Assembly: GCA_907165135.1 (NCBI GenBank)
Contig: OU015568.1
Location: 2,240,501-2,304,500 of the forward strand
DNA: 64,000 bases
Direction: 5' to 3'
From: Oikopleura dioica
Lineage: Eukaryota; Chordata; Appendicularia; Copelata; Oikopleuridae
Shown here: positions 25,664 to 37,539 of the stretch, one piece after another
Layout: every line of letters starts with the position of its first letter
How positions within the stretch are numbered: position 1 is the stretch's first letter
Notes under the pieces: model-generated
What the model saw: only the letters and a program-made list of their open reading frames with translations
Databases searched by the model: none
Told to the model about the DNA's origin: nothing
Program-made: the position numbers and the translations under genes

Positions 25664-26867
25664 CATGAAAGTTCAAATTCACACCGTTGCTACGATCTTT
25701 ACAGTTACAGTGTGCATACACCGCTCCTTGTAAATTAGCTGACGGAAGTGTCGAAATCCCCCGATACGGGTCTATCTGTATTTTCGCACTGCTTTTGTCG
25801 CTTTTGCTGACAGTATCGCCAGAAAGAACACTCGAGCGCCAGAATTGTCAAACAGCATTAAAAACCGCGCCTTCGAAAATTGAGAATTCAATGACGCAAA
25901 TTTCCGATATAACAATATCATTAAAAAAGGCAAAGACATTTATAAACGCCTTCGAGAAATTTTCGCAAAAAAAGGATGATTTTGAGGAGGAATTCCAGAG
26001 CATTTTTGGCGATTTTCCGACAGTCAAATATTTCCAGAGACGAATCGAATACTGCAAGAAAAAACTTCAAAGAGAAGAAAAGGTCCTTCGATTAATCGAC
26101 TGTAAAAACACTGAACATCGAAAAAATATGGCAAAGATGAGAATCAAATGCTACAAAGAATCGTTGGAGTCAGAAAAGAAGGCTTTGAAAACGGAAATTT
26201 CGAGGATAAAAGCGGAACTACCAGAGACCTTCTTGACAATTTCGAAAGCTCTTAATGCTCTTGAATTATTATTTCCACAAATTTGTGCCGAATACAAATC
26301 TCTTCAATTAGCTCTTGAAGAATTGTATCCAAGGTAAATCTTCATTGACTGAAAGGGGATAGATTCAAATCCCATTTTCGAACAGGCGATTTTGAAGGGA
26401 TACCCTTATTTTTTTCCTTTTTCTTTTTGCTTTGCAAATAAGAGGACTTTTTAGTTCCTATCTTGAAGAACACGAGTTCATAAATCTCGCTGCTTTTGTC
26501 GATTCCCAACACCTAAACAAGCCCCGCACACTCCCAATCGACAGTTTCCTCCTGACGGGAAAGCTTCTTCAAGGTAACAGTTTTAGTGAAAAACAAACAA
26601 CTTCAATCGGAGGTGATGATTTTCCCACGTCCCGAACGATTTATGACTGATGGAAAATTTTTAGTACATCGCTACCACGATTTATTCAAAGAATGTAAAA
26701 GTCTTGGCGATTTCCTGGAGACAACACTTCAAGCAAAATACAGTGGGAGCAATTTTTCTGACGAAATAAACGATCTTTTGAATTCGAAGGAAAAGTTCAC
26801 AAAGCTGCACGTGATTAAATTTGAGCCGCTCCTGCCGTCAACTGAACGACATTTTTTCTTTGATTGA
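25664..26867 (+). CDS. Unknown protein with N-terminal hydrophobic segment and coiled coil
   Basis: The clear coding part runs from about 25741 to 26335, then 26441-26574, then about 26666-26867 (stop). Exons join in phase (LYPR/GLFSSYL; LLQ/HRYHDLF). The N-terminus has a hydrophobic run (ICIFALLLSLLLTV), read as a signal peptide or anchor. It is followed by about 150 residues of charged helical sequence with heptad-like spacing (FEKFSQKKDDFEEEFQ, IEYCKKKLQREEKVLRL) and a C-terminal half without known motifs. The start is uncertain: ATG 25664 opens a short leader that must be spliced into the main frame. I do not recognise the family. A secreted or membrane-tethered helical protein is likely. 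Confidence 0.55.
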
Positions 26868-27075
26868 TACTGTTTCTCGTCTTACTGTACATATTTAAAA
26901 TGCTGATAAAAACGCTTAGTTTAAGAAATCTCTTCAATTCATCGAACTTCATTCTAGAGCATAAAGTGGTTACCCATCTTAAGAGGCCCTAACTTAAGAG
27001 GACTTTTGCGTCAATTTGGCTAATTTTGTCATCCTAAAAAGTTCCAACTCAAGAGGACTTTCTTGATGATTTTTA

Positions 27076-28521
27076 TTAAATTTCGGGAAATATCTTGGCA
27101 AACAGTGAGTCATTAAGCATTTTTTTTACAGTAAAGAAACTCGAAATCTTTGACTGCTTTTCTGGCCATTTTGAAGACGATGGCTTTGCAATGTCGGCTT
27201 CATCTGAACCTGGAATTTGAGGTTCTTCCTCAATATCCATCGGGGTCGCAGCTTGTGTATCATCGATCTGAAGCGCCAGGAAATGCTCGATCAATTCTTC
27301 TTCGTCTTCTTTCTCCAAGATACTTTCGAAAACGTCCAAGCCCTCGACGTCTTCAACATTCTCCTCGTATTCTTCTTCTTTAATCAGTCCAGTATTGATC
27401 CAATTTCGCTTGAAGATTGCTGGATTCATGTAAGTGAAGATTTCGTTGGCTTTTCTCACGAGCTCTTCCTCTGTGATATTAAGATGATCGTGATCGACGA
27501 TAAAATCATCGAGGTAGTAGCAGATTTTTAAATTGTGGAAGAAGCTTGTAAGCCGGACAGAGTTATCGATATACATCAAATAACGCTGCGATGGATTTTT
27601 TTCTTTCAAAAACGCCGAAAGACGAGTCAGCTCCAGAATAAATATCGCTCTTGTACACCAGGCGGAGGAATTCCAGTATAGTCGAAAATCTTAAAATTAA
27701 TAAGCTTTGTTTTTTTCAATTTTTACCTTTAAAATCTCGAAATTCTATTTCATGAAATTTGAGATTTTTAGAGGAGGAGGGCTTGGAGTTGTCGAAGTTT
27801 GGGTTGGCCACTCGTTCTATCTGCTTTCTTGGTGCGCCTTTCCATTTACTTCCTTGATTTCTTATTATGATTGCGGGGCGGTAATCTTTTAGCGGCCCAA
27901 ACGCAGAGATTGTCGGGATATATGTAAACCGCTCTTTTTGATGAGCAATTTTCGAGAGTTGATCATCTGATCCAAGCAGGATACGATTTCGCGTGTCAAT
28001 CTCTCGGCTGACGCCTGTCTTGTCACAGTTCAGAATAGCACTTTAATTTAATGATTTCAAAAATAAATTATCAAATCCTCACCTCAATGGATAATTCGAA
28101 CGACAGGATCGTAAACGCTGAATTTCGAAATTTTTCTCTTCTTCTTAATTCTAAAATTTGCTCAAATCAAAAAATTAGTTTAAATATTGCAGTTCAAATT
28201 TTCAGCAAAAGAAGTCCAATATTTGCCCTCTGGGTAGAGTTGCGCTCTTGCTCTCTGGACCAGCTCCAGGGTCTATTTTCTTGAAAAAAATAGGCGTAGC
28301 CCTTTTTGCCATCCTCGCGATTTTATTGCTCTTCGCGGCCGGGTGCCCTTGGGAAAACCTACCAATTTCAAAAAGCAAGCCCTTGAGTGATTGAACTGTG
28401 ACTTGAAGAGCTAGCGAAGGATCAGAAGCAACAACTCGCGCGTCTGTTTTTGACCTCGATCGAGAGTGAGGTGCTATTTTTTGCAAAAGGTTAAAAACAA
28501 GAGATCTAAAAGAAGATTTGA
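27076..28521 (-). CDS. Unknown protein with a C-terminal PIP box (PCNA-binding motif)
   Basis: Exons on the minus strand are in phase: about 28521-28386 (ends FEIG), about 28148-28091 (LRRREKFRN), about 28007-27730 (TGVSREIDTRNR ... HEIEFRDFK) and about 27693-27076. The last exon has a conserved-looking stretch (LYWNSSAWCTRAIFILELTR, NSVRLTSFFHNLKICYYLDD), an acidic tail, then QSKISSFF, a textbook QxxIxxFF PCNA-interaction motif followed by basic residues. Family not recognised. The motif suggests a nuclear role at replication or repair sites. The 5' exon(s) are not found and must overlap the divergent slc25a11 gene, whose ATG is at 28535. The gene overlaps no other coding exon. Confidence 0.6.
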
Positions 28522-28534
28522 CTGAAAGGTTCAA

Positions 28535-29765
28535 ATGGCAGAAAAAGAAGTCCCCTTAGGTAAACTGATGAAATCAGAATTTGTCTTTGGCAGCTTGAAA
28601 ATTGCACAAACCAGTTTGACCTTGATTTCGGGTTCAAAAAAAAAATAATTGGTTATTAAAATAAGAAAATTTTTTTTTGTGAAATCACTCTCAAATCCAG
28701 TTTGATTTGATAATCGTTTTTAGGACTCAAGTTCGTCTTTGGCGGATTATCAGGATGCGGTGCCGTTTGCGTCGCCCAGCCAATGGACTTGGTCAAGAAC
28801 CGAATGCAAGTTTCTGGCGAGGGCGGTGGAGCTCGACTATACAACAACTCCTTCCACTGCGCGCAGACTATCATCAAAACTGAAGGAATCGCTGGACTCT
28901 ACTCCGGACTCACCGCCTCTTTTGCCCGACAGCTCTCTTACACGACAGTCAGGTACAGAAGGAATAAAGAATGAGTATTTATAAGCGCCTAGACTTGGTG
29001 TCTACCAGACACTTCTCGGCCGATTCTCGAAAGATGGAGAAACTCCTGGTTTTGCTCTGAAAGCGGCTCTTGGAATGACTGCTGGTTCGATCGGTGCTTT
29101 CTTTGGAACCCCAGCTGATGTGGCTCTTGTCAGAATGACGGTTGATAAAAGATTGCCTCCAGCAGAGAGAAGAAACTATTCCTCGGTTTTGGACGCCTGG
29201 GCGAAAATCGTCAAGCATGAAGGAATTACAGCTCTTTGGGTAAAAATTGAAAATGAGGTTGAAAATTCAAAGATTCAAAATTCTAGCGTGGCGTTCTTCC
29301 GACCATCTACAGAGCAATGATTGTAAATGTCTGCCAGCTATCAGTTCAAACTCAAGCTAAAGAAGCTATTTATGATCAATTCAAAGGTGCTTATTTCGAA
29401 ATTTTTATGGCCCATTGAAATCGTTTTCTAGTTGAGAACAAACTTGCCCTTTCATTTTATGGATCCATGGTCGCTGGATTCGTAACTGCTTGCGTTAGTT
29501 TGCCTGTCGATATGGCGAAGACAAGAACGCAGAATATGAAGGTATGACTTCAAATAAGAATTCTTCTTGACAGAAAAATCAGGTCATCGATGGAAAACCA
29601 GAATACAAGGGAATGCTTGACGTAATTCAAAGAACTGCGAAATCAGAAGGAGTTCCTGCGCTGTGGAAAGGATGGACGCCCTATTTTGCTAGAACTGCCC
29701 CTATTACTGTTGTCACTTTGGTTCTTATGGACATGTTCATGTTCCAGTACAGAAAAATGTCATGA
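28535..29765 (+). CDS. SLC25A11: Mitochondrial 2-oxoglutarate/malate carrier
   Basis: Six exons, 28535-28559, 28724-28952, 28993-29239, 29287-29386, 29432-29541 and 29583-29765, give 297 aa, the usual length for the SLC25 family. Three carrier repeats are visible, with PMDLVKNRMQVSGEG, GTPADVALVRMTVDKRLPP and SLPVDMAKTRTQNMKVIDGK at the matrix ends of the odd helices. The wording around these motifs is that of the oxoglutarate carrier rather than other members. It exchanges malate for 2-oxoglutarate across the inner membrane in the malate-aspartate shuttle. Its start codon lies 14 bp from the 5'-most exon found for the minus-strand PIP-box gene, so the two share a promoter region or overlap at their 5' ends. 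Confidence 0.95.
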
Positions 29766-30053
29766 AATTTCATCAGTAAAAGCAAAAATTCATAACTACA
29801 GCGTAAATAAAGTAAAAATAATAAAGAATTATTGAAGAAAAAAGATTAAATTTGAAATATCCTCGCAAACAGGTTGAAAGGGGAGGCTTTGAGAGCAATT
29901 GCCAATTGAGAACTGACAATGACATTAAAAAACATCCGAAAAAACATAAACCTGTCGCGTTGTTGTGATGAGAAGAAGCAGTAAAAGCTTTTCTTGAGGA
30001 ACCGGCATTATTTTCTTGGATTTTCAGAAAAAAAAACTAGAAGAGATCTGTTG

Positions 30054-33000
30054 ATGGTAATAGAGGAGGTATTCGAAGAAAGAAGTGTGGATGAGATTGG
30101 TCAAACTAAAGTTCAGGTATTTTTTGTAAAATCCGTCTTTTAATCAGTTTTTATAAGTGTTTGGATTGTCACTGTAAGGGTATTCTGAAGCAAAAGGACG
30201 ACAAAGTTTACTTGTTTCCTGATGGAGGTTTGTCACCACCGATAGATACACGGAAAAAAGATGAAGATAAGGGAACATATTGTTCAAAAAAGTGGTGGAG
30301 GAATAAATGTTCTATAAAAAAGCATGGAAACTCAACAGAAGATCAGAAGTATGCAATGCTCTTTTTTGGTCTTCTTTTCTGGTTGCCAATTATGTTCATT
30401 GGTGGGCTATTGAAAATAAATCATTTTTAAAAAGCTTCAGCTAATCATTATTCTCTTGAAAACTTCAAAACAAGTACAACCTTGTCGCCTTGCCATCGAT
30501 ACTACAAGAAATGCGTTCAAACTGGAAAGATGAATCTCTGCGGTCATTCATTGAAGCAATGCTTTCAAAATGCCACCAGAGGGTTTATTTTTCCAGAACC
30601 GGTTACGGTAATAGAACAGCGTGGCCCTGCACCCCTTGTATTTACCGAAGAAGAAAATCAAGTGAATCTCATTCGATGCAAAAAGGAAAAATTCTACAAG
30701 GCAAAGGAATGCCGTTTCCTTTGTTCCACTGCACTTGTATTGGAATCAACGAGGACAAATCCGATTTCCCCGTGCGAGTCCATTTGCTTCCAGTTGACTA
30801 AGTCTTCATTATCTTCTGGAGAAATTTGCCCAAAAGAAAAGTACTGTGAAACTGGGTGCCCTTGTCCTTTTTACAAATGTGAAAAAATACCCGAATCCTC
30901 TCAAAAATTGATTCCTGCCTTTGACCTTCAAAAGTCAGAGGCCATTTATCCTAACAGTCAGGCATTGTGGAATCTTGGTTTGATAACTGAAAGGTGGGAT
31001 GATCGGCGCCACATTGAGAGGCTGAAATTTCCTATTGTTCTTTCTGATTTAACGGGTAATCAAGATCAACTTAATATGACCGGTACTGACTCTCTTTTTC
31101 CTTATGAATGTTTTCAATTGAAAATTGTACTCTGCATTTTGAAATATACTTTTGAAAACGGAAAAGGCAATGGGCTCAACTTTTCTCAACGGCAAGCACT
31201 ATTTGGTCGATGCGTTTGGAAATCTGATGAGACTTCAAGAATCTGGGGAGTCTTCTATGTTCATCGCTAATAGCTACAGATGGCTGTAAATTTATTTGTT
31301 ATGATTCCTTTAATATTTTTTTTTATTTATAGAGGATTCTTTGTTTTTCACTTTGGCTCTTCGATGGGAACCCATCAAATTGAAGTTCCACTGCGTCAAG
31401 ATCGGAGAAAAAGTTTTCCTGTTGTTGTTATTTGAAAAAGGTCAAAAAAAATCTTTGTTCTGATGCCTTACCTAACTCTTGAGTCAAGAGCCTTGACCAT
31501 ATACAGCTCCCCAACTGCAAGATCCGATAAGTGCTTCTACTATGCTCCTGATTACAATCTGAATCGCTTCGAAGAAGCACAAGGCTTCATTCCTGGCAAT
31601 CATTACAATGCAAAAACATCTTCTTACAGTTACAAAGGAAAATTTAATCTCATGAGTATAAGACTTGGCGATCATTGGATCAAACTTTCAAAAACTAAAG
31701 ACTATGGGCTCGCCATTCTGAGTCCGACTTAGACTTAGCTAAAAATCTTGATTATTGATTTCGGTATGATTCATACCGTATGAAGAGGGTCACAGGTGGT
31801 GAGCCCTTTGTTGCTCTAAACAAAATAAAAAGAAGTGAAGAATCAGAAAAAGGGTGGCGAAAAGATGAGATTCATTTACCGTGGGTACTGAGAGATTTAG
31901 ACCCTGTGCATGTTCTTCCACTGATACGGGTTCAAGAAAATTGATAAGACAGTAAACCCCTGTTTCTTTTTAAGTGTTAACCCGGAAAAGATAGATGTCG
32001 GGCGATTATTGCTAATTCTGGTCTCCAGAAGCGTTGCTCTCTCTAATACGATGTACTCTGTGCTATTAGAAGGACCGGGAAAGGGAAACAGAAAGCTTCT
32101 GCTTCTCGGAAGTGAGTGGATCGGGTCTCTTGTAAAATATCAAGAAAAATCCATCTGTTATTCGAAATTATTTGCGTCTGACGATGCTTATTATACCGAT
32201 CAAAGTGGAATCAACAATGATGAGTGCGAGTACTTCATCAATGGAATGATGAACAACGAAAAGATTTTCATTCAAAATTTTGTCTTCGATAGTATCTTTG
32301 AAATCGAGTATGATTTCGGAAGGGATTTTAAAAAATAGCAGCGTTGAATGTCAAAAAGAAGGCAAAAGTATCCTCAAAAAAGAAAAACTCGAAATGAATT
32401 TTATTCAACAAAAATCAACAAAGAGAATGCATGTCACAAGTAACCCGTTTTTCGCATTTCACGATGATGTTTTCCCGGCTTTCTCTAAAAATGCACTCGC
32501 TCAGCCTCGATTCCCTCGTCCTAGTGGCCCTTCCTCGAAAACAATCATTCCGGACTCTTTCTTCTCCACCCTCGATTTCAAACCACACATTTCAACCCTT
32601 GAATTGAATTTGAAAGAAACAGAGATATTTCATTTTGTAATTGAAATTCCGGTAAAAATATTAATTTGATAAATTTAAATCAATCAATTAGGAAAATACC
32701 AGAAGAATGAAGATTTTTGAATTCAAGTTTTTCGACGAATCGATTCTTTTGAGCTTTGGAGTCTTTGAAAATTCCTCTTTTTGGGTTGATTCATATTTCT
32801 TAGAAGAACGAGTTATTTTGCAGTCGGATGCCTCATCATTTGAATTCAGGATTCACTCGACTGACGCTTCGGAATCATCAATCTTTGAAATTTTAGAGGA
32901 ACAGTTTCATTATAAAAGTTTTATATATAATATAATACTCAGGTCGTACCCTTCTTGCCCTCTTAACATTTGAAACTCAATAAAGAACTCCTCAGTTAAA

Positions 33001-34260
33001 ATGACGAATGTAACACTGACCGGATTGAAAAAGATTGAAGACAAGAAAATACGAGTTTTCAAAAAAGGCAGCGCAAGAATGCGGAACTTCTTCTACTCTA
33101 GCATTCAGAAAACTCAGATCGCTGTTATATTACCACATCGTTTTGAAGACTACCAACCTTTTGCAGCCCTCGATGATGGATTTATCAGCAAATCTTTGTC
33201 TTTAAATCCTCCTCCCTCTTATTCGATGTCTGAATACATTTATTTCTCGAAATGCGGAATCGTCAATAATCAACCTCATCTCTTTGGCGGATTCAGAGAT
33301 AAACAAAGAGTACCTTGATTATTTGCATGAAAATTAATAACTTTTATTGTAAGATTTCCCGCTTAGAAGGATGTTCATTTAGTGAATTGTCAATAAAGCT
33401 GATAAACGATTATTCTTATGGACATGGAATTTTAACTCTTGAAGGAGGAAGCGAAGGTATGAAAGAGAACATCTGATAGTATCCGATTTTTAGCAATAAT
33501 TTGTTTTGACTACGACAAAGAAGATGCTTGCGAGATATTCGATGGAGAGCGGGTAAAGAGCACTTTTCGCTCATCTAAAAGGCATTGGGACGGAGGTTTT
33601 GCCTTCTATAAGGGCTTTCCCACTGCTGTTAGTGGATACGGTGCTGGAGGAGCAGTTGAGACAATGAAAACAAGGGGTTGGTCTAATCTTCCATCCCACC
33701 CAAGGTTGATAGCTTTATTTTATTATATTAAGAGTGATTTGCATTTCAGAAAGTTTTGTTCTACTTCTGCGATCGGACTACCTTCAGGTGATCTGCTGAC
33801 TATTGGAGGATATGAGATGAATCAAGATAGAAAAATGAACGAAATTTATGTTCTTCGGAGAAACAGATGGCGAGAAATTGGTTCTCTTTCCAAGGTTAAT
33901 ACTCTTTGAATGATATAAATGAGTTTTTGTTTCAGGCGGTTATCTTTCCTTCTGCGATTATGATTGAAAACAAAATAATGATCTTTCCTGGTTCTTTCGA
34001 TGAACCTCAGTCTCCTATCCAACGAATAAATTTAGGTCAGAGTTTTCACATTCTCCAAGACATTTTTCCATTTTTCTAAGACAAAATATTTCACAGAAAA
34101 ATTGTGGTTTCGATATTAAAAAATTATATTCTAAAGTCGAACTCTTGAATAAGATTCGGATGAAAATATCATTTCTACTCAAATTATTGCGGATCAAGGC
34201 GTTTTAGACATCGCTTCTCCGATTGTTTTCCTTACTCCTATGGATTACTGTACATCTTAG
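30054..34260 (+). CDS. Type II membrane protein with Cys-rich, repeated beta and Kelch-like regions
   Basis: Exons 30054-30116 and 30158 to about 30393 encode a hydrophilic N-terminus and one membrane segment (YAMLFFGLLFWLPIMFI). A 39-nt intron (acceptor CAG at about 30437-30439) leads into extracellular Cys-rich sequence (CHRYYKKCVQTGK, CPKEKYCETGCPCPFYKCE). Three loosely similar beta-rich blocks follow (FTLALRWEPIKLKFHCVKIG; MYSVLLEGPGKGNRKLLLLG; IFEFKFFDESILLSFGVFEN). The Kelch-like end (from about 33001) is clearly homologous to the gene at 8800: GIVNNQPHLFGGF, CFDYDKEDACEIFD, DLLTIGGYE, and a final DYCTS before the stop at 34258. Intron 31248-31332 is GA-AG. Joins between 31.7 and 33.0 kb are unresolved, so two genes cannot be excluded. 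Likely a cell-surface protein. Confidence 0.6.
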
Positions 34261-34644
34261 TGCAATAAAATCATTCTTAGAGCTCCTTTTTCGTTTTCTT
34301 CAAATTTCTTCAAGCAACAAAAGTCCTCCAGCAGCGCGCCACCGAGTTTTCCCACACTCAATGAGGAACCATTATTCAAAGTCTTTTGTTCGTTTTTTCA
34401 AAAAGAGAAATAATCACTACGTTTGCACATTTATGAGAAAATTGATTCGGAAAAGAACTGTGAAAGTTCAAATTTGAGTTACTGTTATTACTTTTTATTT
34501 ACTCAATGATTATGCAATTTATGTTTAGTTTGATCGTCCGATGCGTCGTCTCTGCATTTTCGGATAGTTCAAATTCCTGGTGAAAAGAAAGAAAAAGTAA
34601 AAAAATCCAAGAGAGAGGTTATTAATGAAGACTTCAAGAAGAAC
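34261..34644. other. Intergenic; no feature seen
   Basis: AT-rich sequence between two plus-strand genes. It should contain the 3' UTR of the Kelch gene and the promoter of the LRR-Ig gene. No exon, RNA or repeat is supported. Confidence 0.35.
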
Positions 34645-37040
34645 ATGAAGATTCTAGAGATTTTTTACTTGCTCATTTGCCCGACAGAAGGAAATATTCT
34701 CGAAGGAATCAATGAAAACATTATTCGCCCTGTTCAAAAGGTAATTTTCATTGATTCTAAAGTTTAAACCACCTGATTTTCAGGCTATTTTCGGCGAAAT
34801 AAGCGACTCAAACTCGACAATCTTCATCGAAAACGGCTCCATCCGAAACTCCAATCGACAAATCGGCTCCTATTCCAATAGAAACAACCTCAAAATCGAC
34901 ACTTATGAAAACCTGGAAATAGTAGTCGTGAGAGACAACATCGGCTTCATCGAAATCACGAACAATCTTCCAAAAATCGAAGTTGACGAAGATTATACAG
35001 TCGATGAAGCGTTGTTTTACAATATAACGGATGTTGATGAAGACATATTGTTAGGAACAGGGCTTAAAATTGCCGAAGATATTAAAAAAAAAATTCTATT
35101 TTTTGAAGAAAATAAATTCGATGAAAACTTGTTGAAAATCACGATTTTTTGGACAAAAATGAGCCCTCGATCAAGAAATTCTTCAGAAAATCGAGCATGT
35201 CCAAATCAAGCGCTCCAATCTCTCCGGGTTTTCCGATTCCTTCATCAACAAACTCCTGAAATTCTCAATTTTCAACTTGAAAATCCGAAACTCCTGGTGG
35301 TCATGTGACTGCACCAAGAAGCGCCTTTTGTCGCTCAGAGACGTCTTGACAGGCCTCGATGTAAAATGTCTCGTTCCAAACAATCTCGAGGACGAGTCTT
35401 TTTACGATTTGGAGGAAGATGATCTCAAGTGCAAAGGAACGAACACGCCGAGGCCGATCAATCGCGATGTGAGCTCGATAGAATACGAAAGGGCGGAGTT
35501 GAGATGCGCAGCGAGTGGCTATCCCCTGCCGAAAATCTACTGGAAAACTCCGGGAGGAAAAATGATTGATCAAGAGTTTCTCATAAACGCTTCGAAAAAC
35601 GAATCTTTGAAGGAATACACAGAAGTCTTCGAAGTAAAAGAACAAGTGACGGACAGAATCATTCCTAATCACAGTCATTTGCTATCAACACTAAGTAAGG
35701 ATTCTTTTCTGGCCAATCAATATCTTGAAAAACGACTCCAGACCAATCATTATCGCAAAAATAACAACTCATTTCAGTTGTCCGAGATGTGAATAAAAGA
35801 ACAGCTGGAGAATATCGCTGTCAAGTTGGAAATATCATCGACCTTCTCGACAATGAGGACGAGAATATCAATTCTAGCGTTCCATTTTCCTTCAAAGATC
35901 TAAATAAGGCGAAGTCGACTAAAGTGCGTCTATCGTATTTGCCGAATGAGAAGGCGAATGTGGCGTTTTTCACATTAGTTTTGACTTGCTTTATTGCTGC
36001 CTTTGTCATCAACTTGGTAAGGCGCTCTTCTAAACCACTTTTCAATTATTCTGAAGGTGAATATTTGCCGATATCATTGCGACTGGAAGAAGAGAATCAA
36101 GAACCTGCGCCAAGATCCAAATCGCTACGAGATTCCCGAATCGATCAGGACCTCTATGGCCTCTGTTTACTACGAGAAATATGATTTCACTTGCCAACAG
36201 GTATTTTTCCCTCAAATGAATCAAAGTAGACGACGTTTAATTCAGGCTTTTTTGGATGCGCTCCTCAAATCAAGTCATTCCATCAAGAAAACTTTTGAAA
36301 ACACGACGCAGGGATTCGAGATAAATGTGTCTTACAGGAATGTGTTTCAAATTGACTACAGTCAGAACTTTTTACAGCTTTTTAAAAGATCGAGAAGCAT
36401 TTTCATCTCATTTATGAAACGCTTCAGGGAATTCAGTGACAAGCTTCGAGAAAACTTCGGCGGTAATATCGAGTGGCGCCCTAGTATTCCTTCTGTCCGG
36501 CTCCCTGTAAGTCTTCGCCCATGTTCATTCTCATCATTATTCTTCTCTTCAGAATTTGCCAAACTTTTACGGCTCGCTCTCCAGTCTCCGAGAGCGCATC
36601 CCCAATTTGCCGAAAGGTCTTCGTCCGTCGATGAACTTGTCGAATCTTCGCTGGGAAACCGGCGATTGGAATATGAAAGTGCGGATATCTAAATTTTCCC
36701 GAAAATGGTTCTACGGCTCAAGCGAGAATCCATCGAACATCGACGAGTTTCAAATCCGAAATGAGAATGGGCGAATGGTCATCACGCCTATTCCCGAAAA
36801 GGTGCCTTTTCGCTGTTGCTTTTTGTTTACAAAATCCCCTAGAAATCGACTGAAAACCGGCTAAACAGGGAAAACTCGCTTTCAATCGACGATTCCGCTT
36901 TCGAAGCATCATCTTCTCTCACCCATGGGTCCTCTTCTCCTGCTGGCATGGACGAAGTAGACGCAGATTATTTACTCACATTTATCGCCACTCCAAAAGA
37001 GAAATCTGTAGGAGACCATCTTTACGAATCAAATGTCTAA
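34645..37040 (+). CDS. Single-pass LRR-Ig transmembrane protein
   Basis: The start at 34645 gives a signal peptide (MKILEIFYLLICPTEG). The following exons encode degenerate leucine-rich repeats (SNLSGFSDSFINKLLKFSIF), then a leucine-rich-repeat C-terminal cap with its four cysteines (NSWWSCDCTKKR ... CLVPNNLEDESF ... DDLKC). One Ig domain follows, with the usual Cys pair and Tyr corner (AELRCAASGYPLPKIYW ... TAGEYRCQVG). The membrane segment is FFTLVLTCFIAAFVINLV. After intron 36016 to about 36057 comes a cytoplasmic tail of about 280 residues over several exons, ending DHLYESNV. Architecture resembles kekkon-, AMIGO- and LINGO-type adhesion or receptor-modulator proteins; I cannot assign a single orthologue. 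The intron between the first LRR exon and 35198 may use a non-GT donor. Confidence 0.75.
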
Positions 37041-37539
37041 ACTATTCTTCAACTCTCGCTCCCATTTTCCCATCTTTCCTCCTCTTGCCTACCTTAAAAC
37101 TTTAACACTCACTAAACTTAAAACTATTCAACTTTTTGTCTCTTCATTCAAAATCCAACTGTACACTACCTATTCATAAAACATCTCTTCACAAATTTTT
37201 TCTTCAGAGAATGAGAGAGAATGGTAAAATGATGCCAAAAATGCCGAAATTGTCGGTAAAAATTGAGACTCAAAGGACATGAAAATTGTCCTTGACGAGT
37301 ATGTTGCTGAAATTCAGTGAAGAATATGACGGAATGGAAAGTATACAGAATTGGAGCGCGAAAAATAGGGAGTGCCCTATTTTTGGGCACGCCTTTGACT
37401 ATCTGTAGAAATTAAAACTGTCATCACTGCGTTACTGGCGAACTGCAAATAACCAAGAGTCTTGTGAAATTGAGGAAAAACACCGACTTTTTCACTTTTT
37501 TTTCTACATTTTTTTATTTTGACGATATCAGACTGTAAG
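37041..37539. other. Intergenic; no feature seen
   Basis: AT-rich sequence between plus-strand genes. An ATATCAG/ACTGTAAG acceptor-like site ends just upstream of the LPCAT3 start and could serve cis- or spliced-leader splicing. No other feature was recognised. Confidence 0.35.

Noticed and set aside
26981-27062. Repeated AACTTAAGAGGACTTT-like words near 27 kb as a regulatory array
   Set aside because: Only two or three imperfect copies in a short intergenic gap; too little to support a function.
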